Shown here: piece after piece, positions 22,601 through 31,987 of the stretch
Layout of the letters: each line of letters begins with the position of its first letter
Position numbering within the stretch: the first letter of the stretch is position 1
Source: Rehmannia glutinosa
Lineage: Eukaryota > Streptophyta > Magnoliopsida > Lamiales > Orobanchaceae
DNA length: 64,000 bases
Reading direction: 5' to 3'
Assembly (NCBI GenBank): GCA_016081115.2
Contig: CM071936.1
Coordinates: 77,787,262 to 77,851,261 of the forward strand
Notes under the pieces: model-generated
Told to the model about the DNA's origin: nothing
What the model saw: only the letters and a program-made list of their open reading frames with translations
Databases searched by the model: none
Made by a program: the position numbers and the translations under genes

Positions 22601-23962
22601 ATTCATGAAGCAGTCTTCATCCATATGCACAGTCTTTCTTGAATGTCTGGGTATGCAGGAGATAGCATAATAAGATCACCTTTCTCATTATCCTCAGCAA
22701 CAACCACATCGGTTTGAGGGGATGTCACAGCTAACTATTCATTTCTGGTGTCAATTGTGTCAGGTTCGGATGTCTCAACTGTTGGCCTGAAAACTGCCTC
22801 TTGTTCTAATGCATGTGGTTGAGCAGCAACTTGATTTCTTGCTCAGTGTCCACCACATCATCTCCATCCTTCGATGCTTGTTGTTCTTTGAACAGTCTTC
22901 TCAACTTCAACAGTTCCTGACTCAGCAGCTTTGTCAGATTTCTTCACCAGCCTCCACTTGGTTTTTCTTTCCAATGGAACATCAGGTTCCACATTTTCTG
23001 ACTCCACGGATGTAAAAGTTGTCTCTCCTTACTTCTATTTCTTGGCTACAACTGGCTTGCGAGGCACATTTGTTCTCTTCTTTTGGAGTACTGGAGAGGG
23101 AGCTAGAGTAGGGGCTTTCTTGGGTGTGGGGGGTCCTTGGCAGAAACAACAGTACCCTCAGGGACATTCTCACCAGATTCCCCTCAGAGGTTGTGGACCT
23201 CTTAGCACGGGCTTGCCTCTAGGCACCAAAAAGGTTCGCCTTAAACATCTTTTTATTCACATGAAAGGGTTTCCCATTCCGGAGAGGAACACCTTTCTTC
23301 TCCATTAGATGACTAAGAATCAGGCCATATCCAAGTGAGTTGGCAAACTTCCTATCTGCAACAACCTTCATATTCAACACATTCTGGCATAGTTTGCTGA
23401 AAACAAATTCAACCCAGTTACCTCATTCTCCTCCAAGATGGTTGCCATTACAATCAACTTAGTCTGAGAGAGCTGATTGAATGAGCCGAACTTCATGTCA
23501 ACACACTTCGCTACCACATCCATCAACTTGTGGTAGTCTTCCTTAATCAGCTTCTTTAAAGCTGAGTAGTTTGGCTTTGTAGCAGCCTCCGGCTTGGCTA
23601 TTTTCTTCCAAGCAGCAAACCAAATCAATGTTCTTAGCAGTTAGCTCCTTCAATCCACTAGTAGGGAGAAAACAATGTTCAGCAAGGTCAGCATCAGTCA
23701 ACTTGAATGACTTGTGGTTGACGATGGAGCGAATCTCAGCATCGTGAACTTCAGCATTCATGTAATACAAAACAACTTCTTCCAGGTAGGTGTGAGAAAA
23801 CTCCATTGTCAGAAACTTCTTGAGACTAACTGTCTGAAGTTTCTCTGCAATCTTCTTGGCCAACTCCTTGTCAACGCCCTGCTTGACAAGGCCTTCGAAA
23901 TCCACGGTGGCTCCAGTGTGGATCTTCTCAGCAAGCTTCGCGCAATCATATGTAGGTGCCAT
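19674..23962 (-). pseudogene. Extra 3' gene (aORF) of copia B
   Basis: Best view of the extra gene. The ATG at 23962 opens 139 residues: MAPTYDCAKLAEKIHTGA, then TMEFSHTYLEEVVLYYMNAE, HKSFKLTDADLAEHCFLPTS and so on. The domain continues at 23628-23374 with KFGSFNQLSQTKLIVMATIL and then GKPFHVNKKMFKANLFGA. The layout (a short FLPTS-like helix border, then a block R/K-L-I-x-M-A-T-I-L, then a G-L-I-L-S-H-L run) recalls the 'putative plant transposon protein' domain of plant retroelements; this is inference. An acidic middle (22120-20728) has Glu/Ala/Thr-rich repeats. The C-terminus has AWDLY, then a stop where A has Trp, then EKGLE, and a charged tail EEENIRQHREWEERKRRE (19874-19674) ending ASRRRR. 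It is broken by at least five stops or shifts. Confidence 0.8.
20512..20530 (-). other. Internal polypurine tract inside aORF, copia B
   Basis: GATGCCAAAAATGGGGAAG on the minus strand, encoding DAKNGED. Equivalent to 2301-2320 in A, here with one pyrimidine in the run. Confidence 0.5.
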
Positions 23963-24519
23963 TTTCAGTCATGAGCTTTAGAGTTGAACGATAAGAAACT
24001 ATAGTTTGAACTTCTTTGCAGAGAGAGAATTATGAGTATTTTTCGAGAGAGAGAGTGTAAGTGTGAGGATAGAGAAAATCAATTTCTCTATATAAGGGAC
24101 TTGAAAGGACATTTTTTGGAATTCAAAAAGTTTAAAATTGATCAACGGTTGAGATCACGTTTTGAAAACAGCGTTAATTTTCCCCCTTTAAATGTTTAAA
24201 ATGCATCAACATTTATATCTAATCATAGATAAACTGTCGCAGGCTTTTGACTGACACTACTTTTTATGCTGACGTCAAGCCTAAAAACATTCCGCTCATA
24301 GAAAACGACTATGTATTGTCACTTAGCTCATAAATGAATCAGCTTTCTCCATTTATGACTCTACTTTGCTTCTCTCTTGACTGAGTGATCACTTGGCTGT
24401 GTAGCTAACTTGATACAGCTGACTAGCTATATAAGTTGTTTCACTTGGCTGTATTGTGAAACTCTTCTGATATGCATTTCTCTCATCTTTAACCCTGCTA
24501 AATGAGTCTTCTGAGCTTC
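23963..24519 (-). other. pol-aORF spacer of copia B
   Basis: 557 bases without coding sequence. On the minus strand it contains a TATA box (24088-24095), then two CT-rich patches (24044-24054 and 24021-24028) and a leader of about 100 bases before the aORF ATG. Confidence 0.65.
24088..24095 (-). promoter_or_regulatory. Candidate internal promoter for aORF, copia B
   Basis: CCCTTATATAGAG on the minus strand, about 130 bases upstream of the aORF ATG. It is followed by CTCTCTCTC-type pyrimidine patches that are common at plant transcription starts. The arrangement (TATA, Y-patch, short leader, ATG) looks like a normal plant core promoter. No transcript evidence is available. Confidence 0.5.
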
Positions 24520-27500
24520 CTAACACAGCTCAATCAATCCAAGCTCATTCTTAAGCTCTTCAAATCTCGATTCACATAATGACTTTGTGAATATATCAGC
24601 TAACTGCTTATCAGTTGAAATGTGTTCCAATGTGATGTCTTTCTTTTCAACATGATCTCTTATAAAATGATATCTGACATCAATTTGCTTGGTTCTTGAA
24701 TGGAATACTGGATTCTGAGTCATTGCAATGGCACTTATATTATCACACATTATTGGAATCTCTCTTTCTTCAATGTCATAATCTCAGTTGTTGCCTCGTC
24801 CATAAGACTTAGGCACAACAACTGCCTGCAACAATATACTTTGCTTCAGCAGCGGATGTAGCTAATGAACTTTGTTTCCTACTGAACCAAGAAACCAATA
24901 TATTTCCAAGCATTTGACAAGTACCAGATGTACTCTTCCTATCAACTCTACATCCAGCATAGTCAGAATCTGAATATTCAACTAGCTTGAAGCCTCCTTC
25001 ATTTGGATACCATAAGCCAATTTCCTGGCATCTATTCAAATACCTTAGGATTCTCTTGGCTGCAGTCATATGACTTCCTTAGGAGCAAATTGAAATCTAG
25101 CACATACACCTACATCAAAGGTGATGTCTGGTCTGCTGGCTGTCAAATAGAGCAATGATCCAATGAGGGCTCCATATCTTGTTTGATCAACAGACTTTCC
25201 TTCTGCATACCAATTTATTTCTCTTCCATACCAAATTTCTTCATCAAATCTCTGGTTTATTTGGTTTGACTTATTAAGGTTCCATCCTTCATTTGCTTGA
25301 CTTGAAGACCTAGGAAGAAATTCATCTCTCCCATCATGCTCATCTCAAACTTCCCTTGCATAAAATTTGACAATTTGTCATACAACTCTTTGTTTGTGGA
25401 TAAAAGATGATGTCATCTACATATGTTTGAACAAGCAATATACTCTCACCATCTTGAATTCTGAAGAGTGTTCTATCAATCTTGCATTTGGTGTTTGTTT
25501 CAAACCATATAATGCTTTCTTGATCTTGTAGACTTTATCTCCAATAGTTTTCTGCTCCAAACCTGGAGGTTGTTCCACATAGACTTCTTCTTCCAAAAGT
25601 CCATTCGAAAATGCACTCTTCACATACATTTAATAGACTGTGAATTTCTTGTGTGATGCATAAGCAAGAAAACATCCTAATTGCCTCCAATCTGGCAACA
25701 TGTGCAAAGGTTTCACCAAAATCTATACCCTCTTATTGGCAATACCCTTTGGCTACAATTCTTACTTTGTTTCACATTGCAGATCCTTCCTCATTCATCT
25801 TGTTTCTGAATACCCACTTAGTGCCAATAATATTCTGGTGGGTAGGCCTTTGAACCAATTCCCAAACTTTATTCCTTTCAAACTGATTCAGCTCTTCCAG
25901 CATAGCTAGAATCTAATGTGTCATCCAATGCTTGTGACACATCCTTTGGCTCAATATGGGAAATGAAACAAGTGAACATAGTTTCATGTTGAGTCCTGGA
26001 TCTGGTTCTCACTCCATCTCTAACATCTCCAATAACTAACTCTAGAGGATGGTCTCTCAGCCATCTCACATCTGGTTGGAGTAAGTCTGTTGGATTAAGT
26101 CTTCTAGCAGCTAAGTTGTCTTGAACAGCTTCCTCTAGATCATCATTTAGCTGCAAACCTTCCAGTTGTCTTTGAGATTCAACTATCTCATCTTCATCTG
26201 AGTTCAGTCTTCTGATATCTGCCTCAACATAAGCACTCTTCAGAATAGTCGGTTGATTCATATTGTCAACTAACTCATCAATGTCTTCTCCATTAACATT
26301 AAGTTCATCAAAAAGGGCATGGATAGACTCTTCTGTGACCATAGTCCTCTTGTTCAGCACTATGAAAGTTTTACCTCAGCTGAGTATCCCAAAAAGATAA
26401 CTTCATCAGCTTTAGCATCAAAAGCTTACAAGTTGTCCTTGCCATTGTTGTGAATGAAGCACTTACATCCAAAGATATGAAAATATCCAACATTTGGCTT
26501 CCTCCATGTCCAACATTTGGTTGATAAATCATGAGCAATATCATTCTCTATGCAGTATTGAGTTATAATCATATTTACAAACTCAGTTCATCTATCAGAC
26601 CTTATCTTGATAATGGTTTGACTCTTCTCATTTTGAACTCTTCTCATCAGCTGGGGAAGATTCTGCAAAGTTTCATTCTTTTACACATAAAGATGATCCA
26701 TGTGTATCTTGAATAATCATCCACCAACACTAAGGTGTCTTTCCACTGATACTAGTTGGTTCAACAGGACCAAATAAATCCATATGCAATAAATGCAAGA
26801 TCCTGGTTGAAGAAGGACTTGGCTTATCCTTGAATGATGACTTAATTTGCTTTCCCATGTGGCATGCATCACAAATGCTTTACTTCTTGTATCACTGAGT
26901 CTGGCAATCCTTCCACAAGATCACTCCTTGCAAGCTTGTTGATTGTCTTGAAATTCAGGTGACTCATCTTTTTTGGGACATAGCCAACTAGATTCGGTTG
27001 TACTCTTTGCTAGCAGACATGTACTTGGTGTAGTAGTTGACCAATCCACTACATACATAGTTTTCTGTCTTGATCCTGATAGCAAAACTTCATTTGATTC
27101 AGTATTCTTGATCTGGCATACTCCCATGTTGAATCTTACATTGTAGCCATTATCGCATAGTTGTTGATGCTCAGCAGATTGAAATTCAGCCTTTTAAAAT
27201 AGGCTACATCTGTGATTTCCAGTCCATTTTTCCTTATGGATCCAATGCCTCCTATCTCCCCTGGAGCTTTATTTCCTCCAAATATAACTTTTGCTCCTCT
27301 TGATTCCTTAAGGTTTGATAAATTCTTCTTATTGCCATGTCATATATCTAGAACAACCACTATCCATGTACCAGGTTCCTTGGCACTCAGTTGTTCCTTG
27401 AACATGCAATCAAGAAAATCAGTTTTTATGTACCCAAGCATGTCTAGGTCCTGAGGGGTTAGCACTATAAGGTGATCCAACCAACCTATAGCTAAATGAT

Positions 27501-28354
27501 CTGACTCTAAGAGGTTGTCACCTATCAGTTCCATAATCATAGTGAATTTTAGCAAACTGCTTGGGAGCTTTAAGCACATACAACTGTATCTTTTTTCTGT
27601 ATGCCTATGTGTGAGCTTGTGCATTTGCTTTCTTAGGAACATAATGAAACTTTTGTGCATTTTGGGCATAGTCCTTGGGTGCATATGTGTGTTGATAATG
27701 GTTCATTTGCCTAGGGAATGACCTATTTTGAGTCTGAGGTCTTTGCCACTTAGGCTTGTATCCCTTTGGACTTAGCTAATATCTCATTTGATTGTTCCAA
27801 TCAACTTCTCTAGGATAATTTCATGATCCCATCATATGGTTTTCTCTGCTGAAACTTCTGGGCTTTTGGTAGTTATGTTTTGATTTCACAGAATATTTTT
27901 TGTTTGGATTTTGTTGATGGACTCTTCTGAATTTCATTTCAGTTGTCCTGTCAGCATACTCTGTTGGCTTCTTGCCTTTACCTTTATATCCCAGGCTAAC
28001 ATGTTTGTGATTGTGAGTGTGAGTGGGTGCAACATATGGCGCTTTGGGTTTTTGGACTCTCCCATTACTTGAGGATCCTTTCTCCAAAATCACTCTTGGA
28101 GTTTGAGCATGCACAAAGGAATTGAATATTATGCCTTTTCTATCTCCACTTCCTTTTGTATCATTATCAATTCATCCAATGATTTACATGTCGTGGTAAA
28201 TGATGCAATCATAATTTTTAAATCTTTTTCCCTCTTTTATGTTTCAGCTAAGTCTACTTTGATCATAGCTATCTCAGCCTTCAGCTCACTGTTCTCAACA
28301 GCTATGTGACTTAGAGTACTCAGCTCCTTAGTCAGCTGTGAGTTTTGGCTTTTG
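24520..28354 (-). pseudogene. gag-pol: gag-pol remnant of copia B
   Basis: Copia pol in broken frames. RNase H end 24750-24520 (MCDNISAIAMTQNP, DIFTKSLCESRF). RT/RNase H connection 25069-24809 (NEGGFKLVEYSDSDYAGCRVDRK style, with SAAEAKY). RT pieces 25629-25417 (SAFSNGLLEEEVYVEQ). The integrase C-terminal region at 26360-25878. GAG-pre-integrase at 27127-26921 (MGVCQIKNTESNEVLL). Protease-proximal and Gag C-terminal parts at 27684-27340 and 28114-27821. Relative to A, about 200 bases of integrase, including the catalytic-Glu block, are missing near 26522. The first part of Gag and its zinc knuckle are lost at the 28354 break. Confidence 0.88.
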
Positions 28355-30187
28355 CGTTGAGACTACAGTTGGGGACTACTGACAGAGTACAATAAATAAA
28401 CATGCAGTTGAGACTACAGTAGTAGTGATGGAAGAAATAGAATCAGATGTTTGAAAATGAATTAGTTGAGCCTTCAGGTGACCTCATGCAAACAGAGAAG
28501 ATAGAAACAACTGAGCCAACAGAACATGCAGAAGAGTCTGGAACAACTAATTTGAATGAATAAGGGTCAAAGGCGGTTGAATTAGGTAGAGTTAAAAGGG
28601 ACACAATTACAGGAATCGAAATTGATGAAGAAGTTGAGTCAAACCATGAAAAAGAACTCCAAACCAATTAAGAAGTATGGTCGAACTGCACAACATGAGT
28701 TTGTGCTAGTTGATCATCCCCCAACTGTTGCACATTCTAATCCAAGTGATCCTGTTGAGACAACTGATGCAGAAGGAAATGAAAATGATGAAGCATAATA
28801 TGTTGCTTCCAATGAAGCTGTTAACACATCTGAGCACAGCAAGTTGAGGAGGCTAACATAGTTTCTCATACCGATGAAGCTAACCCAACTAAGGCACAAA
28901 GAGCTTCAAATCAAAGGGAAGAGGCAAGGAATCCTTTGGAGATGGAGCGGAACCTTTCTCAACTCCTCGTGAAGATTTTGGCAAAAAAAACTTCCAATCC
29001 TCAGAATGAGGAGATTTCTGATGCAGAGAGAGCTTCCAGTCAATCAAGTTCCAGTGATTGCTCTATAGTAGAACCAGCAGAGCAGAGAGAGAACAAAGTA
29101 ATCCCTTATGATACTCGGGGCTAGCCAACTGAGTATGATTTCACTCTTGGTAAAAACGGTCAGTCGGAAAATTAGTAGAGAAGGGTTTTTTGCTATATGT
29201 TTGGGGAGATGGATTTGATGGAAAGGATGTTCTCTAATCTTTGTCTAAGAATTGATCATCACAGAGAGAATTTTGACATAAATCTATTAGGCTTACTGCA
29301 TTGGGTCAAGGAATGGACTGCGCAGACTCAAGCTCTCCAAAGGGAAAATAAGGCAGTTTTGAAAGATTATACAATAAACTAGTCATCTGGGGTTCTTACC
29401 AAATTGCCTTCCAGAACCGCCAGAAGGGAGAATTTTAAAGAATGAATACAATCATAATAAATGATATGGACCTATTGGAAACAAAAATTGAGAACAGGTT
29501 TGAGCACTTGGAAGCATTTTTAAATCAGAAACTGACTTCTTTGTAGGATCAAATAATCGAACTCAATGGTAAATATGGAGTTGGATTTTATCATCCAAAA
29601 CCTCCAACCTTCTTCCTCTGCCGATGCCAAAAGGGGGAAGCATGACTCTCAAAATCTGGTACACCTTTGGCACCTCCAACTCCAACATCAATATCTGTTG
29701 AAGAAAGGGTAGAAGCTACCATGCAGAAAATAAGCCGTATATAAGAGACAAGAAGACATAATCAATTTGTTAATGTAGAAATTTGGAGGACTATCGGCTG
29801 GCTTGATCCTAGAGGAAAAGAGTGATGAAAAATTTGACACTCTATTTTTCTGAAGGATTTGACAAGGGGATGACCTTGGAACGAGCCTGGAATACTTATT
29901 GGGAGACATGGTTGCAGGGTATTCAGCTGCTTGCTGAACAACAGAGTAAAAGGCAACAAAGTATTTCCAGCAGCCAATCTAGAGTTGGTGGCAGCAAAGT
30001 CAAGGTTGGAGCAGCCAAGTCGGTGCAAGAGGAAGAGAAAGTGAATTCTCTAGTGGGAGAGGAAGAGCAAAGGATCCTCCTGCAACGAGAGTCTCACCCC
30101 CAAGGAGAGGTTGTGGAGGAGGAAGACTACCAGGAGACCCCAACAGAAGAACAATTGCCTAATGGTTATGCATTGAAGATGAACTAA
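28355..30187 (+). pseudogene. aORF C-terminal two-fifths, copia C
   Basis: The N-terminal domain is absent. Readable pieces: the acidic middle (about 28440-28700, with EPSGDLMQTEKIETTEPTEH), 28936-29124, and a helical stretch 29197-29382 (LCLRIDHHRENFDINLLGLL, then WVKEWTAQTQALQRENKAVL) matching the REW...VLRREQVSYFKSLF part of B. The C-terminal piece 29822-30187 holds AWNTYWETWLQGIQLLAEQQ. It ends in an acidic ...EEDYQETPTEEQLPNGYALKMN rather than the basic tail of A and E, so the end has diverged or shifted frame. Many stops interrupt it. Confidence 0.75.
29623..29640 (+). other. Internal polypurine tract inside aORF, copia C
   Basis: GATGCCAAAAGGGGGAAG, coding ADAKRGKH. Third copy of the internal PPT-like element. 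Confidence 0.55.
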
Positions 30188-30389
30188 GAATATCCTGAGG
30201 CAGAGGAGGCAAAATATAGGGGGAGCTCATTTTTGTTGTATAATCTTTGTTCATAATTGTGATTGTATATTGTAAAGAATACATGTTAGTGCCTGGAAGA
30301 GTATCAATAAAGTTGAATTTCTTTTCATATTATTTACTTTCAGTACACAGATGTTGATGTAGTTTTGGCATTATCAAAAATGAGAAAAT
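30188..30389 (+). other. aORF 3' flank with AATAAA and decayed PPT, copia C
   Basis: AATAAA at 30306-30311 (TATCAATAAAG) and a degenerate PPT, AAAAATGAGAAAAT, at about 30376-30389, preceded by TTTTGGCATTATC. The substituted pyrimidine in the tract would weaken plus-strand priming. Confidence 0.65.
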
Positions 30390-31873
30390 TGTTTGGAAAT
30401 TTATTTGTACATATTTGATGATGCTTAGAAAACTATATATTAGAAAGTTAGCACCCCATTTTTTATGTAATTTATGCTTATGTGATCGATAAGACTTAGG
30501 TTGACTCAAAATAGCTATGTAATTGTTCAAAAGACTTGCTGGAAGAGTTTCAGAATACTCGTAGCTAAGTATTGAAAATTCGGTAGACTCTCAGTCGAGT
30601 ACCATGTTCAGAAGACTCTCAGCTGATTGTACCAGCCAAGTCAAAGCATAAAATGGATTGTAGAGTTGAAGCATAAGACTTTTTAGAAAACTTGCAACTC
30701 AGAAAATTCAAGAATCAGTCAAGTGGAGTAAAGTTATTGAAGACTTAAGTCAACTGAATAAGTTCCATTGCACTAAGTCCAAGGAAGATTTTCATTAAAG
30801 ATGTCGAAGTACAATATTTGGTTGTAAAGATGTTTGGAAATAAATTAACGCCATAAAGGCTTAACCAATAGAAGAGCACCTGAAGACCGCCAGTTTCAGA
30901 GTTATGCAGATATATGAAAAATACAAGAAAAGGTCAACATCGAGCTGTGAAGAAAGGACATGTCAATTGTCCAATGATGTGATTTGAAATTTCTCTATAT
31001 CTTCAATGAACAAAATTCAAATCTACACTATAAAAAGCTGTAGAAAAATTAGAGAGAAAAACAAGATAAGAGACACAAGAAATTCAAGCAAGCAAGAATC
31101 TGCAAAGCAAACATTTCTCTCTCGAGCTTAAACTGAAAATTCCTCAAGCTTCATTCAAGACACCTTATCCTACACACATTGATATATTAAGATTGTAAAA
31201 ACAGTTGAAGAGAAAATTTGTAAAAACAAACTCAGGGTCTACATCACCTTGAAGTTAAGGGGTGTAGTGAGGTTCCTGTCAAACAAAATACTGGATTGCA
31301 AGAGGGTTGTGTGAAAACTTTTGCATCATTAGTTAGTTGAAGTAGCTGGAAGAGTCTAGTGAAGAGTCGAGTCTAGAAAGTGGGCTGTGTGAACATAGCT
31401 ATTGGGACTGTTTGTAACTTTGTATTTAAAGTCACTTGATAGGTATGGATTCCTCCTCGAGTAGGACAAGAATGGACGTAGAAAAATTACCCCATCCTCG
31501 AACAACTATAAATACTTGTGTCTTTTTATATTTCCGCACTTCATATTCTTGTCATTCATTTTGCTATTTTGACTTGCTTAAATAGCTCTCCTAAAACATT
31601 TGTGTTAATTGCCAAAAACTCTAAACGGAGAAAGACTTCCACTGCTATTAAAAGAAAATTGATTATCTAAAACTTGTTATTTTTTAGTTGAGTTACTCTA
31701 TCTACAACTCTGTCAAGAGATCTGTTGAGTGATTAACTATCATGTTGAATATCGACTCAACTGTCAGAAGGACTTAACTATTTTATAAACTCAAATTTCA
31801 AAAAATCAAGATAATGTAAAGTCTATTCATCCCTACCTTCTAAACTTTACATTGGCACACCTTGGGACCTATA
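30390..31873 (+). repeat. LTR of copia C, complete
   Basis: 1,484 bases, from TGTTTGGAAATTTATTTG to CCTTGGGACCTATA (terminal CA mutated to TA). TATA box at 31029-31037. Similar to LTR B in length and middle sequence. It is preceded by a PPT and followed by a PBS. Confidence 0.9.
31029..31037 (+). promoter_or_regulatory. TATA box in copia C LTR
   Basis: CACTATAAAAAGC, equivalent to the boxes in the other copia LTRs. Confidence 0.65.
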
Positions 31874-31875
31874 AA

Positions 31876-31887
31876 TGGTATCAGAGC
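31876..31887 (+). other. Primer binding site, tRNA-iMet, copia C
   Basis: TGGTATCAGAGC, two bases after the LTR, intact. Confidence 0.93.
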
Positions 31888-31987
31888 AGTTGGTTCAAAG
31901 AACCTTACACACTGGTTATTGTACTAGATGTCTCTTTTTAAAACTATAAACACAATATACTTTATATTTTTTAAAGAGTTATTTAAA

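Larger units (their letters stand above)
17926..28354 (-). mobile_element. Copia element B, lacking 5' LTR and gag start
   Basis: Same family as A but diverged. In plus-strand order: 3' LTR, PPT, aORF, spacer with TATA box, pol, and the C-terminal half of gag. The sequence stops abruptly at 28354 inside the Gag coiled-coil region, where plus-strand element C begins. There is no 5' LTR or PBS. The 3' LTR has intact TG...CA ends. Confidence 0.88.

Noticed and set aside
29688..30028. Minus-strand frames at the C aORF end
   Set aside because: Antisense of the AWNTYWETWL segment, which is supported by homology to A, B and X.
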